This document shows positions 37,581 through 46,430 of a DNA stretch of 64,000 nt, one piece after another. Source of the stretch: Pseudomonas sp. Bout1 (GTDB lineage: Bacteria > Pseudomonadota > Gammaproteobacteria > Pseudomonadales > Pseudomonadaceae); NCBI RefSeq assembly GCF_034314165.1, contig NZ_JAVIWK010000001.1, positions 6,401,001-6,465,000 on the forward strand, given 5' to 3'. The translations under genes were made by a program, and so were the position numbers. The first letter of the stretch is position 1. Each line of letters opens with the position of its first letter. The notes beneath the pieces were generated by a model. It saw nothing but the letters and a program-made list of their open reading frames with translations. It did not search any database and was not told where the DNA came from.

Positions 37581-40010
37581 ATGTCCCGCACGCTAGACAC
37601 CTTGTTGCGCCCCAGCCTGTTAGCCGTGGCCATTGCCCTCAGCGCCCCGCTGGCCAGCACCCCGCTGGTCGCTGCCGAACAGGCGTCCAGCGTGCGTGCC
37701 TACAACCTGCCGGCGGCGCCGCTGGCCACCACCCTGAACCAGATCGCCAGCCAGGCGGGTTTGGCGCTGACGCTTAATCCTGGGTTGGCGGCGGGCAAAA
37801 CCTCGGCACCGGTTAAAGGCCAGTTCGATGCACAGGGCGCGCTGCATGAAGCACTGCGCGGGACGGGGCTGCAACTGGAGCAAAGCAGCGCGGGCACTTA
37901 CAGCCTGGTAGCGATTCCGGATGGGGTCGTGGCGTTGCCGCAGACCAGTATTACCGGGCAGGCTGATGCGGAAAGTGCATGGGGGCCGGTAGAAGGTTAT
38001 CTCGCATCTCGCACCGCCGCCGGCACCAAGACCGATACCGCACTGGTCGAAGCCCCACGTTCAATTTCCGTCGCTACCCGCGAGCAAATGCAGGACCGCA
38101 ACGTCCAGAACCTTGATGACGCCGTCAAATACATGCCCGGCATCGTGTCCGCCAGCTATGGCAGCGACACCCGCTACGACTGGATGCGTGTGCGCGGCTT
38201 CGAACCCACCCAATTCCTCGACGGCCTGCCATTGCCACGCGGCGTGTACGCCAACCCGAAAGCCGAAACCTGGAACCTCGACCGCCTCGCTCTGCTGCGT
38301 GGCCCGGCCTCGTCGGTCTACGGCCAGACACCACCGGGCGGCCTGCTGGACATGGTCAGCCGCCGCCCAAGTGCCGAGTCAAGCAATGCGATCCAGGTGC
38401 AGTACGGCAGCGACAACTATCGCCAGATCAACTTCGCCAGCACTGGCAAGATCGATGATGAAGGCAAGTTTCTCTACGGCCTCAGCGGCGTGGTGCGCGA
38501 TGCAGGCACCCAAGTCGATCACATCGACAACAAGCGCTACAACATTGCGCCCAGCCTCACCTGGAATATCGACACCGACACCAAGCTGACTTTTTTGTCG
38601 CAGTTCACCCGTGACGATACTGGCGCCACCAGTCAGTTCCTGCCGATTGTCGGCACCAAGATCCATTCGCCACTGGGCGAAGTGTCCCATCACAAGAACC
38701 TGGGTGACCCGGACTACGAGTACTACGACCGCACTTATTACGCGCTGGGCTATGCGTTCGAGCATCGCTTCAACGATACCTGGCAGTTCAAGCAGAACCT
38801 GCGCTACACCAAATCGGAATTGTCCTTCCAGCAACTGACCGTGGGCGCGTTTGCCTATGCCCCAGTGGATGCGGCGGGCAATATCAGCCGCGGGTCGACC
38901 AACGTAGACGAGAACATCGGCCAGTTCGCGCTCGACAACAACTTCCAGGCAGACTTCGCCACCGGCGACATCACCCATACCGTGCTGCTCGGCCTGGATC
39001 ATCAGCGCACCGACACCTCGTACCTGTCGATCTTCGGTGGCGCCGGGACGGTCAACATCTACAACCCGGTCAATACCCAACCGGTTGTGCGCCCGGCGCG
39101 CTCCACGGCTTATTACGACTACAACCAAAAAACCATCCAGACCGGCCTGTACGCACAAGACCAAATGGCCTTGGATAAATGGCGCCTGACCCTGGGCGGT
39201 CGTGAAGACTGGGTGCACCAAGGCACCACGTACTTCAACAAAAACGATGCAACCAACACCGACCGCAGCAAAAACTTCAGTGGCAACGCTGCACTGAGCT
39301 ATGTGTTCGATTCAGGCTTCGTACCGTACCTGTCCTACGCCGAATCGTTCCAGCCAGCGAGCAACGCCAGCGTCTCGCCGACCGAGTCGTACAAGCCCAC
39401 CGAAGGCAAGCAATGGGAACTGGGGGTCAAGTACCAGCCACCCGGCTCCAACACCCTGCTGAGTGCGGCGGTCTATGACCTGACCCAAAAGAACGTGCTG
39501 GTCACCAGCTTCGGCGCCGGTGGCCAGTCGATCACCGACCAGACCGGCGAAGTGAAGGTCAAGGGCCTGGAACTGGAAGCCGTGTCTGACGTGACCGAGA
39601 ACCTCAAAGTCATCGCCGCTTACACCCTGGCCAAATCCGAGGTTCAAAAAGGCCAATACAAAGGCAATCGCCTGCAACTGATGCCCAACCAGCAAGCGTC
39701 TCTGTGGACCGACTACACCTGGCACGCCGGCGTGCTCGACGGTTTTGGCGTTGGCGCGGGCGCCCGCTACACCGGCAACACGTATGGCGACCAGGGCAAC
39801 ACCTGGCTGGGCAAGGCAGACGCCTACACCGTGTTCGATGCCTCGGTGCATTATGACCTCGGCCGCCTGGACAACAGCCTCAAAGGAGCGTCGGTGAAAC
39901 TGAACGCCACCAACTTGTTCAACAAGGATTACATTTCGACCTGCGACGGCTCCTACTGCTACTACGGCGACCAACGCAGCGTAGTCGCCAGTGCCACCTA
40001 CCAGTGGTAA
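37581..40010 (+). CDS. TonB-dependent ferric-siderophore receptor with STN signalling domain (FoxA-like)
   Basis: 809 aa outer-membrane protein. Signal peptide about 1-32 (LLAVAIALSAPLASTPLVAA). STN domain about 38-112 (VRAYNLPAAPLATTLNQIASQAGLALTLNPGL), which contacts FecR. Plug domain about 155-260 (APRSISVATREQMQDRNVQNLDDAVKYMPGIV, GLPLPRGVYANPKAETWNLDRLALLRGPASSVYGQTPPGGLLDMVSRRP). A 22-strand barrel ends ATYQW with a terminal aromatic. The siderophore is probably a hydroxamate such as ferrioxamine or ferrichrome, inferred from the fox-like gene order. AGGAG lies 7 nt before the ATG. Confidence 0.93.
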   Translation: MSRTLDTLLRPSLLAVAIALSAPLASTPLVAAEQASSVRAYNLPAAPLATTLNQIASQAGLALTLNPGLAAGKTSAPVKGQFDAQGALHEALRGTGLQLEQSSAGTYSLVAIPDGVVALPQTSITGQADAESAWGPVEGYLASRTAAGTKTDTALVEAPRSISVATREQMQDRNVQNLDDAVKYMPGIVSASYGSDTRYDWMRVRGFEPTQFLDGLPLPRGVYANPKAETWNLDRLALLRGPASSVYGQTPPGGLLDMVSRRPSAESSNAIQVQYGSDNYRQINFASTGKIDDEGKFLYGLSGVVRDAGTQVDHIDNKRYNIAPSLTWNIDTDTKLTFLSQFTRDDTGATSQFLPIVGTKIHSPLGEVSHHKNLGDPDYEYYDRTYYALGYAFEHRFNDTWQFKQNLRYTKSELSFQQLTVGAFAYAPVDAAGNISRGSTNVDENIGQFALDNNFQADFATGDITHTVLLGLDHQRTDTSYLSIFGGAGTVNIYNPVNTQPVVRPARSTAYYDYNQKTIQTGLYAQDQMALDKWRLTLGGREDWVHQGTTYFNKNDATNTDRSKNFSGNAALSYVFDSGFVPYLSYAESFQPASNASVSPTESYKPTEGKQWELGVKYQPPGSNTLLSAAVYDLTQKNVLVTSFGAGGQSITDQTGEVKVKGLELEAVSDVTENLKVIAAYTLAKSEVQKGQYKGNRLQLMPNQQASLWTDYTWHAGVLDGFGVGAGARYTGNTYGDQGNTWLGKADAYTVFDASVHYDLGRLDNSLKGASVKLNATNLFNKDYISTCDGSYCYYGDQRSVVASATYQW

Positions 40011-40072
40011 TCGGCTGAGTTAACAACCAGGCCGCCCCCGTGGGCGGCTTCGGTGTGTCTAAAGGCTATAAA

Positions 40073-41176
40073 ATGAAAAGCAAAACCATCCGCCGCTGGT
40101 CCTTCATCCACACCTGGACCAGCCTCGTGTGCACCGTATTCCTGCTGCTGCTCGCCCTCACCGGCCTGCCGTTGATCTTCCACCACGAGATCGACCACCT
40201 GCTGGGCAACGAGCCCGAGCTGGCACAGATGCCGGCCGACACCCCACAGCTGAACCTCGAACAGCTGGTGGCCAAGGCCCAGGCCCATCGCCCCGGCGAA
40301 GCCATGCAATACCTGGCCTGGGACGAAGACGACAAGAACGGCGTGATCGCAATCATGGCCGCCACCGCCGGCACTGAACCCAATTCCTCCCACACCTTCA
40401 TGCTCGACGCCCGCACCGGCGAAGCCGTGGAAACCCCTTCGGCCAACGGCGGGTTGACGATGTTCCTGCTGCGCCTGCACGTCGACATGTTCGCCGGGCT
40501 GCCGGGCAAATTGCTGCTGGCGTTCATGGGCATTCTGTTTGTGTTGGCGATCATCTCCGGCACGGTGCTGTACCTGCCGTTCATGCGCCGGTTGAAGTTC
40601 GCCACGGTGCGCCAGGACAAATCCACGCGCCTGCGCTGGCTCGACCTGCACAACCTGATCGGCGTCGTCACCCTGACCTGGGCGCTGGTGGTGGGCGTGA
40701 CTGGCGTGATCAGCGCCTGCGCCGACCTGATCATCGCCGCCTGGCGCACCGACAGCCTCAGCGCGATGATCGAACCCTACAAAAACGCCCCGCCACTGAC
40801 CGTGCGCGCCCCGGCCACCGACCTGCTGACGATTGCTGGCAAGGCCGCGCCCGGCATGGAGCCGGACTTTATCGCCTTCCCCGGCACGCGCTTTTCCAGC
40901 GAGCACCATTACGCAGTGTTCATGAAAGGCAGCACCCACCTGACCTCGCACTTGCTGACGCCGGTGTTGATCGATGCGAGCAACCTGCACGTCACCGCCA
41001 TCGCCGAACGGCCGTGGTACATGGACGCCATGGGCATGTCCCAGCCGCTGCACTTTGGTGACTACGGCGGCATGCCAATGAAAGTTCTCTGGGCGGTGCT
41101 GGATGTGTTGACCATCATCGTCCTGGGCAGCGGCATATACCTGTGGCTGGTGCGGCGCAAGGCAGGCAAGTCGTGA
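40073..41176 (+). CDS. PepSY-associated membrane protein (FoxB-like, possible ferric reductase)
   Basis: 367 aa from ATG 40073. Four hydrophobic helices with PepSY-type periplasmic segments: N-terminal RRWSFIHTWTSLVCTVFLLLLALTGLPLIF, then FAGLPGKLLLAFMGILFVLAIISGTVLYLPFMRR, LRWLDLHNLIGVVTLTWALVVGVTGVIS and a C-terminal VLDVLTIIVLGSGIYLWLVRR. Conserved histidines in the helices suggest haem ligands. This family is thought to reduce iron from siderophores in the periplasm. It follows the receptor by 62 nt with a GC hairpin (40031-40048) between, and overlaps the next small gene by 4 nt. Confidence 0.88.
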   Translation: MKSKTIRRWSFIHTWTSLVCTVFLLLLALTGLPLIFHHEIDHLLGNEPELAQMPADTPQLNLEQLVAKAQAHRPGEAMQYLAWDEDDKNGVIAIMAATAGTEPNSSHTFMLDARTGEAVETPSANGGLTMFLLRLHVDMFAGLPGKLLLAFMGILFVLAIISGTVLYLPFMRRLKFATVRQDKSTRLRWLDLHNLIGVVTLTWALVVGVTGVISACADLIIAAWRTDSLSAMIEPYKNAPPLTVRAPATDLLTIAGKAAPGMEPDFIAFPGTRFSSEHHYAVFMKGSTHLTSHLLTPVLIDASNLHVTAIAERPWYMDAMGMSQPLHFGDYGGMPMKVLWAVLDVLTIIVLGSGIYLWLVRRKAGKS

Positions 41177-41349
41177 AGCCGCGGCAGTCGAATTTCTGGA
41201 AGGTGTTCGGCATTCCGCTGGCCATCGGGCTGTTGAGTGCCGCCGGGTTGTTTGCGGCGTTGCTGGGGGATGGGTTGTGGGATTCGTTGAGCTGGGTCGG
41301 CCTGGGCATTCCGGCTGCAATTGGTAGCTGGGCGTTGCTCAAGCGTTGA
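41173..41349 (+). CDS. Small two-helix membrane protein in the siderophore locus
   Basis: 58 aa from a GTG at 41173 that overlaps the PepSY gene stop (GTGA), implying translational coupling. Two hydrophobic stretches (FGIPLAIGLLSAAGLFAALLG and LSWVGLGIPAAIGSWALL) follow a basic N-terminus. I do not know a tested function. Small proteins of this kind follow PepSY reductase genes in several Pseudomonas iron loci, so a partner or stabilising role is the simplest guess. Confidence 0.75.
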   Translation: MKPRQSNFWKVFGIPLAIGLLSAAGLFAALLGDGLWDSLSWVGLGIPAAIGSWALLKR

Positions 41350-41384
41350 GATAGATTAGCGCTGCCCTTTTCCGAGGAATGCCC

Positions 41385-42014
41385 ATGTCCACCCCCAGCA
41401 TGACGCTGTTCCACAACCCTGCATCGCCGTTTGTGCGCAAAGTACGGGTGCTGTTGCACGAGACCGGCCAACTGGACCGCGTGACCTTGCACGCCTGCGG
41501 GCCGACACCGGTCAAGCCTGACGCCGAGGTGATCCTGGACAACGCGCTTGGCAAGATTCCCGCCCTGCGCCTGGCCGACGGTAATGCGCTTCACGACAGC
41601 CGGGTGATTCTCGATTACCTCGACTACCAACATACTGGCACGCCGCTGATCCCTCGTGACGGCCCGGCCCGCTGGCGGCGCCTGACCCTGGCCTCGACGG
41701 CCGACGGCATCATGGATGCCGCCGTGCTCGTGCGCTATGAAACCGCCATGCGCCCGGTGGATAAACACTGGGACCTGTGGCTGGAAGGCCAACGCGACAA
41801 GATCCGCCGCGCCCTCGACATGCTGGAACAAGACGCCATCGCCGAACTGACCGGGCCGTTTGACGTGGCCGCGATCAGCGTAGCGTGCGCCTTGGCTTAC
41901 CTGGATTTCCGCCACCCGGACATGCAGTGGCGGTCGAGCCATCCCAAGCTGTCGGCGTGGTATGCCGAGGTGAGTCAGCGCCCGTCGATGCTCCAGACCC
42001 AGCCACCGGCCTGA
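41385..42014 (+). CDS. Glutathione S-transferase family protein
   Basis: 209 aa. The N-terminal thioredoxin-like domain (MTLFHNPASPFVRKVRVLLHETG) has the NPASPFVRKVR loop of bacterial GSTs, with Ser as probable glutathione-contacting residue, GKIPALRLADG and the DSRVILDYLD turn. An all-helical C-terminal domain follows. The ATG at 41385 is preferred over 41379 because GAGG at 41374-41377 gives correct spacing only for the former. Substrate unknown; it appears to be a single gene. Confidence 0.9.
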   Translation: MSTPSMTLFHNPASPFVRKVRVLLHETGQLDRVTLHACGPTPVKPDAEVILDNALGKIPALRLADGNALHDSRVILDYLDYQHTGTPLIPRDGPARWRRLTLASTADGIMDAAVLVRYETAMRPVDKHWDLWLEGQRDKIRRALDMLEQDAIAELTGPFDVAAISVACALAYLDFRHPDMQWRSSHPKLSAWYAEVSQRPSMLQTQPPA

Positions 42015-42034
42015 CCGGCTGCGAAGGTTATCTT

Positions 42035-42127
42035 GTGGTGAGGGAGCTTGCTCCCGCTGGGGTGCGCAGCGGCCCCAAAAATCCTGGGAGCGCTTCGCAC
42101 TCCAGCGGGAGCAAGCTCCCTCGCCAC
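42035..42127. repeat. REP-like inverted pair, GAGGGAGCTTGCTCCC type
   Basis: Arms 42035-42060 and 42102-42127 (26 nt, one mismatch) around 41 nt, with core GAGGGAGCTTGCTCCCGC. It is a third REP sequence class in this window. The right arm runs directly into a short tandem repeat. Confidence 0.88.
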
Positions 42128-42181
42128 AGCAAGCTCCCTCGCCACAGCAATCTCCCTCGCCACAAAAAGCTCCCGGGCCAC
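42110..42181. repeat. Four 18-bp tandem copies extending the REP arm
   Basis: Units at 42110, 42128, 42146 and 42164. The first two are identical (AGCAAGCTCCCTCGCCAC), the third differs at one base and the fourth at several. They duplicate the end of the REP right arm, so slippage is the likely origin. They lie 75 nt beyond the creD stop. Confidence 0.88.
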
Positions 42182-42255
42182 AGGGAACAGCGCGTTAATC
42201 CTCACCACTAACTGCGCGCCCTCTTGCTGATCCTCCCGCAACCCCAACGACCGAC

Positions 42256-43587
42256 TCATCGCTTGCCCACCCCATACCAATCCAGCTTGCGGGTCAGCAC
42301 CATCACCGTGCCCAGCAACCCGAACAGCAACAACGACCCCATCAACAACGCGTAATCCTCGGCACTCAACAGCCCGTACAACACGCCATATAACGCCGCC
42401 AACCCCGCCGAAAACCCCAGGCCATGGGCGACACTGCGTAATACATGGCAAACGTAAAACCCATTCAGCAACACACAGGCCGCCGCCGATATCAGGTACG
42501 CCGGGCCAAACCCGATGTGCTCGGACAACGACAACAGCAGCAGGTAGAAAAACGCCAGGGCAACCCCCACCAGCGCGTACTGGATCGGGTGCACCGCCAG
42601 GCCCTTGAGCACCTCGAACAGGAAGAAACCGGCAAACGTCAGGGCGATAAACAGCAGCGCGTATTTGATCGCTCGGTCGCTCTTGAGGTACTGGTCCACC
42701 GGGTCGATGAAGCTCACGCCAAAGCTGCGGCTGTTGAAGTCGTCACAGCCGCGCTCGGCCAGGCAACCGCTGAGTGCTTCTTCCAGGTTGGTGGAGAAAA
42801 ATGTGGTCTGCCAATTGGCGGTAAAGCCTTGGGCGCTGACCTCGCGCCGGGCCGGCAGGAAGTTGCCGATGAAGCTGGGGTGCGGCCAGTTGGACGCCAA
42901 CTTCACCTGGCTGGTCTTGCCCACCGGCACCACTTGCAGTTGCTCGGTGCCTTGCAGGCGCAGGTCAAAGGCGAAGTCAAAGGGCGCCGGCTTCTTGCTG
43001 TCCTGCTCGGGCAGCATCACGTGTACGCCCTCCCCCAGCCACGCCACTTGAGTACCGGGGGAAAACGCCCGTTGCTGGCTGCCCAGCTCCAGCTTCAACG
43101 CATTTTCGATGCCGCGAATGTCACTGATACCCACCGCCAGATACGCCGGGTCAAACCGGTAATCGGCAAAGTTTTCCTTGATGCCCCATTGCTCCGGCAG
43201 CACAAACCGCCCGCTGACACGGCTGTCGGCGTGAAACAACCGCGCCTGGTAGATGCCCCTGGCGCGCACTTCGGTTTGCACCTGGCCGTCGAGCGCAAAT
43301 TGCTCCGGCAGGAAATACAGACGACCGCGCACCTCACGGGTTTCTTCGTAGCGTTGGTTGAGCTTTTCATTGAGCTTCCACTCCCGGACGGTCTTGCGAT
43401 ACGGCACCACCAGCACCGGGCCACTGAGGCGCTGGCTGTAGCTGGAGCTGCGGGCGATGTCCTGCAACACGTCGTCGCGCAGTTGCTGACGGTCGGTAAT
43501 CACCCCGTGGATCATCAGCAACGGAATCAACAACAGCACGATCAGCAGCGCGATGGCGCCCAGTTTGAAAAGCAGATTGCGGTTCAT
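42256..43587 (-). CDS. creD: CreD, inner-membrane protein of the Cre regulon
   Basis: 443 aa. An N-terminal membrane helix (LGAIALLIVLLLIPLLMIHGVI) precedes a large periplasmic domain with the CreD landmarks (RQQLRDDVLQDIARSSSYSQRLSGPVLVVPY and FSTNLEEALSGCL) and a cluster of C-terminal helices. CreD is the main target of the CreBC two-component system in E. coli and Pseudomonas and is linked to beta-lactam response and envelope integrity; its biochemical action is unknown. It is the last gene after creB-creC, with a 52-nt gap. Confidence 0.93.
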   Translation of the reverse strand: MNRNLLFKLGAIALLIVLLLIPLLMIHGVITDRQQLRDDVLQDIARSSSYSQRLSGPVLVVPYRKTVREWKLNEKLNQRYEETREVRGRLYFLPEQFALDGQVQTEVRARGIYQARLFHADSRVSGRFVLPEQWGIKENFADYRFDPAYLAVGISDIRGIENALKLELGSQQRAFSPGTQVAWLGEGVHVMLPEQDSKKPAPFDFAFDLRLQGTEQLQVVPVGKTSQVKLASNWPHPSFIGNFLPARREVSAQGFTANWQTTFFSTNLEEALSGCLAERGCDDFNSRSFGVSFIDPVDQYLKSDRAIKYALLFIALTFAGFFLFEVLKGLAVHPIQYALVGVALAFFYLLLLSLSEHIGFGPAYLISAAACVLLNGFYVCHVLRSVAHGLGFSAGLAALYGVLYGLLSAEDYALLMGSLLLFGLLGTVMVLTRKLDWYGVGKR

Positions 43588-43639
43588 GAAGCTCTCCCTG
43601 TTTTGATGGGGGAGAGTCTGGCGGGCGCTTAAGGGGGGT

Positions 43640-45079
43640 TTATGAAGGGAATGTGGAGACTGTGTGGAGATGCAGGTTTACCTGCACGCCGCCGGGCACG
43701 TTACCGATCTGCAATGAGCCGCCGTGCAGCTTCATCACTTCCTCGACAAAGTTGAGCCCAAGGCCGGTGCTCTTGCGCCCGCTGGCCGGGCGCGGCAGCG
43801 AATAGAAGCGCTCGCTGAGGCGCGGCAAGGCGTACTCGGGAATCGGTTCGGCCTGGTTGAACAGGGTGAATTCGACGCCATCATTCAATGCCCGGGCACT
43901 GAACCGCAACGTGCCACCGGGCGGGGTGAAATCCAGGGCGTTCTCCAGCAGATTACCCAGCGCCTGGCGCAGCAGGAACGGCTCGCCGTACACCTGCACA
44001 TCCGCTGCAATCGCCTGCTCGACCTGCAACCCGGCGCCTTCGATACGGGCACACTGGGCGTTGAGCACGTCGTCCACCAGCGCCGCCAGCGGCATGCTGC
44101 CCTGATCTTCAAGACCCTGGCGTTGTTCCACCTGCGCCAGGTTCAGCAGGCGCTCGATCAACTGCTGCAAGCGCGCGCTTTCACTGTCGATATTGCTCAC
44201 GAAACGCTGCTGCTGATCATGGGACATGTCGCCCTGCAACAGCTCTGCCGCGCCGCGAATCGCTGCCAGCGGGCTTTTCAATTCGTGGGTCAAGGTGTGC
44301 ACATAACGTTCGACATACGCCTTGCCTTCCAGCTGGGTCCGCATGTGCTCAACGGCGGTGGACAACTGCTCCAGCTCACCGCCGCGATAGTGCGGCAACT
44401 CGGCGCGCCGGCCTTCGCTGACCGCCTGGGCATACGCCGTCAGCCGGCGCAGCGCGACGCTCAACCACCATGACAACAACGCACCGAAGAGCAGGCCCAG
44501 GCCCACCAGCCCGGCGCCGTACCACAGCAGCCGGTCTTCGGTGCGGTCCACATAGGGTTGCAGCGAACTGTTGGGCTTGGCCACGGTGACCACGCCGATG
44601 ATCTGCCTGTTATCGCGGATCGGCGCGCCGACGTGCATCACCGATGAGGTCGGGTCGTCCAGTTCGCTGCGGGTGGAGCGTGCACCGTATTCGCCGCGCA
44701 AAGTCAGGTACACGTCGTTCCACTTCGAGTAGTCCTCGCCCACCGCTTCGCCGGTGGAATCCAGCAGCACGATGCCCTTGGCGTCGGTGACGTAGATGCG
44801 GTGGTTGACCTGGTTTTTCGGCAGGCCCCAAATGTTGGCGCCGGGCTGACGTTCGCCGTAGGCCTTGAGCAGTTCCGGCCAATGGCTCTGCCCGAGGGTG
44901 CCGTTTTTCACATCGTCGCGCAAAATCTCCGCCAGCAGGTTGGCAGTGTCCACCAGGGTTTCTTCAGTGGACTGGCGCACGCCGGGGCGGATTTCCTTCA
45001 TCACGGTGCTGAGGACGAAGTAGCCGGTCAGGCCGATAAACAGCGCATACACCAGGAAGAAGCGAATCCCCAGGCGCAT
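43640..45079 (-). CDS. creC: CreC, sensor histidine kinase
   Basis: 479 aa. Two membrane helices (about 8-24 and 186-208) flank a periplasmic sensor domain; a HAMP-like linker follows. The phospho-acceptor is His265 in VHTLTHELKSPLAA, then the HATPase domain (GNLLENALDFTPPGG, STGLGLNFVEEVMKLHGGSLQ). It phosphorylates CreB in response to carbon source or peptidoglycan stress. Start and creB stop share one base (TGATG-type junction). Confidence 0.94.
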   Translation of the reverse strand: MRLGIRFFLVYALFIGLTGYFVLSTVMKEIRPGVRQSTEETLVDTANLLAEILRDDVKNGTLGQSHWPELLKAYGERQPGANIWGLPKNQVNHRIYVTDAKGIVLLDSTGEAVGEDYSKWNDVYLTLRGEYGARSTRSELDDPTSSVMHVGAPIRDNRQIIGVVTVAKPNSSLQPYVDRTEDRLLWYGAGLVGLGLLFGALLSWWLSVALRRLTAYAQAVSEGRRAELPHYRGGELEQLSTAVEHMRTQLEGKAYVERYVHTLTHELKSPLAAIRGAAELLQGDMSHDQQQRFVSNIDSESARLQQLIERLLNLAQVEQRQGLEDQGSMPLAALVDDVLNAQCARIEGAGLQVEQAIAADVQVYGEPFLLRQALGNLLENALDFTPPGGTLRFSARALNDGVEFTLFNQAEPIPEYALPRLSERFYSLPRPASGRKSTGLGLNFVEEVMKLHGGSLQIGNVPGGVQVNLHLHTVSTFPS

Positions 45080-45747
45080 CAGCTGTTGCCCGGGCTGTAG
45101 CTGTAGCCGAGGCCGCGATGGGTCTGGATGGGCTCGGCGTCGGGCGCCACCGCACGCAGTTTGCTGCGCACACTTTTGATGTGGCTGTCGATATTGCGCT
45201 CATAGCCTGCATCGGCGGCCACGCCTATGGCATCCAGCAGTTGCTCGCGGCTGAAGACACGTTCGGGTTGCTCCAGCAGACTTTGCAGCAAGCGAAACTC
45301 GTGGCGCGTGAGGCTCAGGGGCTGGCCGCGATAACTGATCTGCATGCGTTCCTGGTCCACCTGGAACACCGCCGTTGCCGTCGCTGGGCTCACACGCTTG
45401 AGAATGGCCCGTACCCGCGCCGCTACTTCTCGCGGGCTGAACGGTTTGACCACATAGTCGTCAGCGCCGATCTCCAGGCCCACCACGCGGTCGATCTCGC
45501 CGTCCCGGGCGCTGAGGAACATCACCGGCACTTCGCTGAAGCGCCGCAGTTGCTTGCAGGTTTCAAAGCCGGTGATGTCCGGCAAGCCGATGTCGAGGAT
45601 GACCAGGTCCGCCGGGGTTTGCCGCTGATGGGCCAACGCCGCCTGGCCGAGACTCAGCCAGGTGGTGGTAAAGCCCTCGCCTTGCAGGGCGAAAATCAGC
45701 GTGTCGGCGATGGCCGCTTCGTCTTCGACAATCAGGATATGCGCCAT
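45079..45747 (-). CDS. creB: CreB, OmpR-family response regulator
   Basis: 222 aa. Receiver domain with phospho-acceptor Asp52 (LVILDIGLPDITG) and acidic pocket at 8-9. The C-terminal OmpR winged helix contains LTRHEFRLLQSLLEQPERVFSREQLLDAI and ends RGLGYSYSPG. It is the partner of CreC. I looked for the TTCAC-N6-TTCAC cre-tag in the gaps around creD, creB and the upstream protease and found only single half-sites. Start at 45747, 9 nt after the protease gene. Confidence 0.94.
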   Translation of the reverse strand: MAHILIVEDEAAIADTLIFALQGEGFTTTWLSLGQAALAHQRQTPADLVILDIGLPDITGFETCKQLRRFSEVPVMFLSARDGEIDRVVGLEIGADDYVVKPFSPREVAARVRAILKRVSPATATAVFQVDQERMQISYRGQPLSLTRHEFRLLQSLLEQPERVFSREQLLDAIGVAADAGYERNIDSHIKSVRSKLRAVAPDAEPIQTHRGLGYSYSPGNS

Positions 45748-45756
45748 GGTGATCCG

Positions 45757-46257
45757 TCAGCAGTCCGGTTTGTCCGCAGTGTAACGGCGTGCCGGGTTTA
45801 CCGCCGCGCCGAATTCACGCAGGGCCTTGGCGCCGATCAGCAGTGGGTAGTTGAAGCTGCTGCGGTCGGTGAGGTTGACCTCCACGGTACGCTTGACGTT
45901 GCCCAGGCACATTTCCAGGTCGATCACCGGGCGCTTGGCCACGGTGGCTTCGTCCTTGTCGTCGTCTTCATCGGCGCGGCTCTTGATTTTGCTGATGCGC
46001 GAAACCTTGTGCTCGTACACCTTGTTGGTCGCGTCTTTGCCGCCGAGGCGGAAGCGTACCCAGTCGTCACCATCACGGGTGAAAGTCTCGATGTCCCGGG
46101 CCGACAGCGAGGCGGTCAGCGCGCCGGTGTCCATCTTGGCCTTGAACGTCTCGCCGATTTCCGGCAGTTGGATGTATTCATAGCGACCATAAAGGGTCGG
46201 CTCGGCAGCCATGACAGGCAGGGCCACCAGCGCTAGCAGGGCAAGGATGGATTTCAC
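45757..46257 (-). CDS. Exported retropepsin-like protease (RimK-associated/DUF785 family)
   Basis: 166 aa with signal peptide 1-18 (SILALLALVALPVMAAEP). The family (annotated as ATP-dependent zinc protease) has the aspartic-protease triplet Asp43-Thr44-Gly45 in AKMDTGALTASL and the later NYPLLIGAKAL turn, consistent with a single-domain retropepsin fold. It lacks any ATP or zinc motif. The start is a GTG at 46257. It is only 9 nt upstream of creB on the same strand, so it is probably the first gene of a protease-creB-creC-creD transcript, suggesting an envelope role. Confidence 0.85.
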   Translation of the reverse strand: MKSILALLALVALPVMAAEPTLYGRYEYIQLPEIGETFKAKMDTGALTASLSARDIETFTRDGDDWVRFRLGGKDATNKVYEHKVSRISKIKSRADEDDDKDEATVAKRPVIDLEMCLGNVKRTVEVNLTDRSSFNYPLLIGAKALREFGAAVNPARRYTADKPDC

Positions 46258-46430
46258 GTAGGAGGTTTCCTTGAAAAAAGTGGGCGAATTCTAGACCGCA
46301 AAACCGCTGCTTAGTTGAGCGCCTAAGCATAACGGGACTTGAGTGAAACATTCATCATCACATCTGCGATTTGGCCTCCCGGCACCAAGCTGCTTATCAT
46401 GGCGGGCCAAAATGATTTCAAGAGTTACTT

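Noticed and set aside
42110..42181. Short direct repeats considered as a CRISPR array
   Set aside because: 18-bp units are head-to-tail without spacers and derive from the adjacent REP arm; no cas genes are present.
45748..46430. CreB cre-tag (TTCAC-N6-TTCAC) near the protease/creB genes
   Set aside because: Only single TTCAC or GTGAA half-sites are present; no correctly spaced pair was found.
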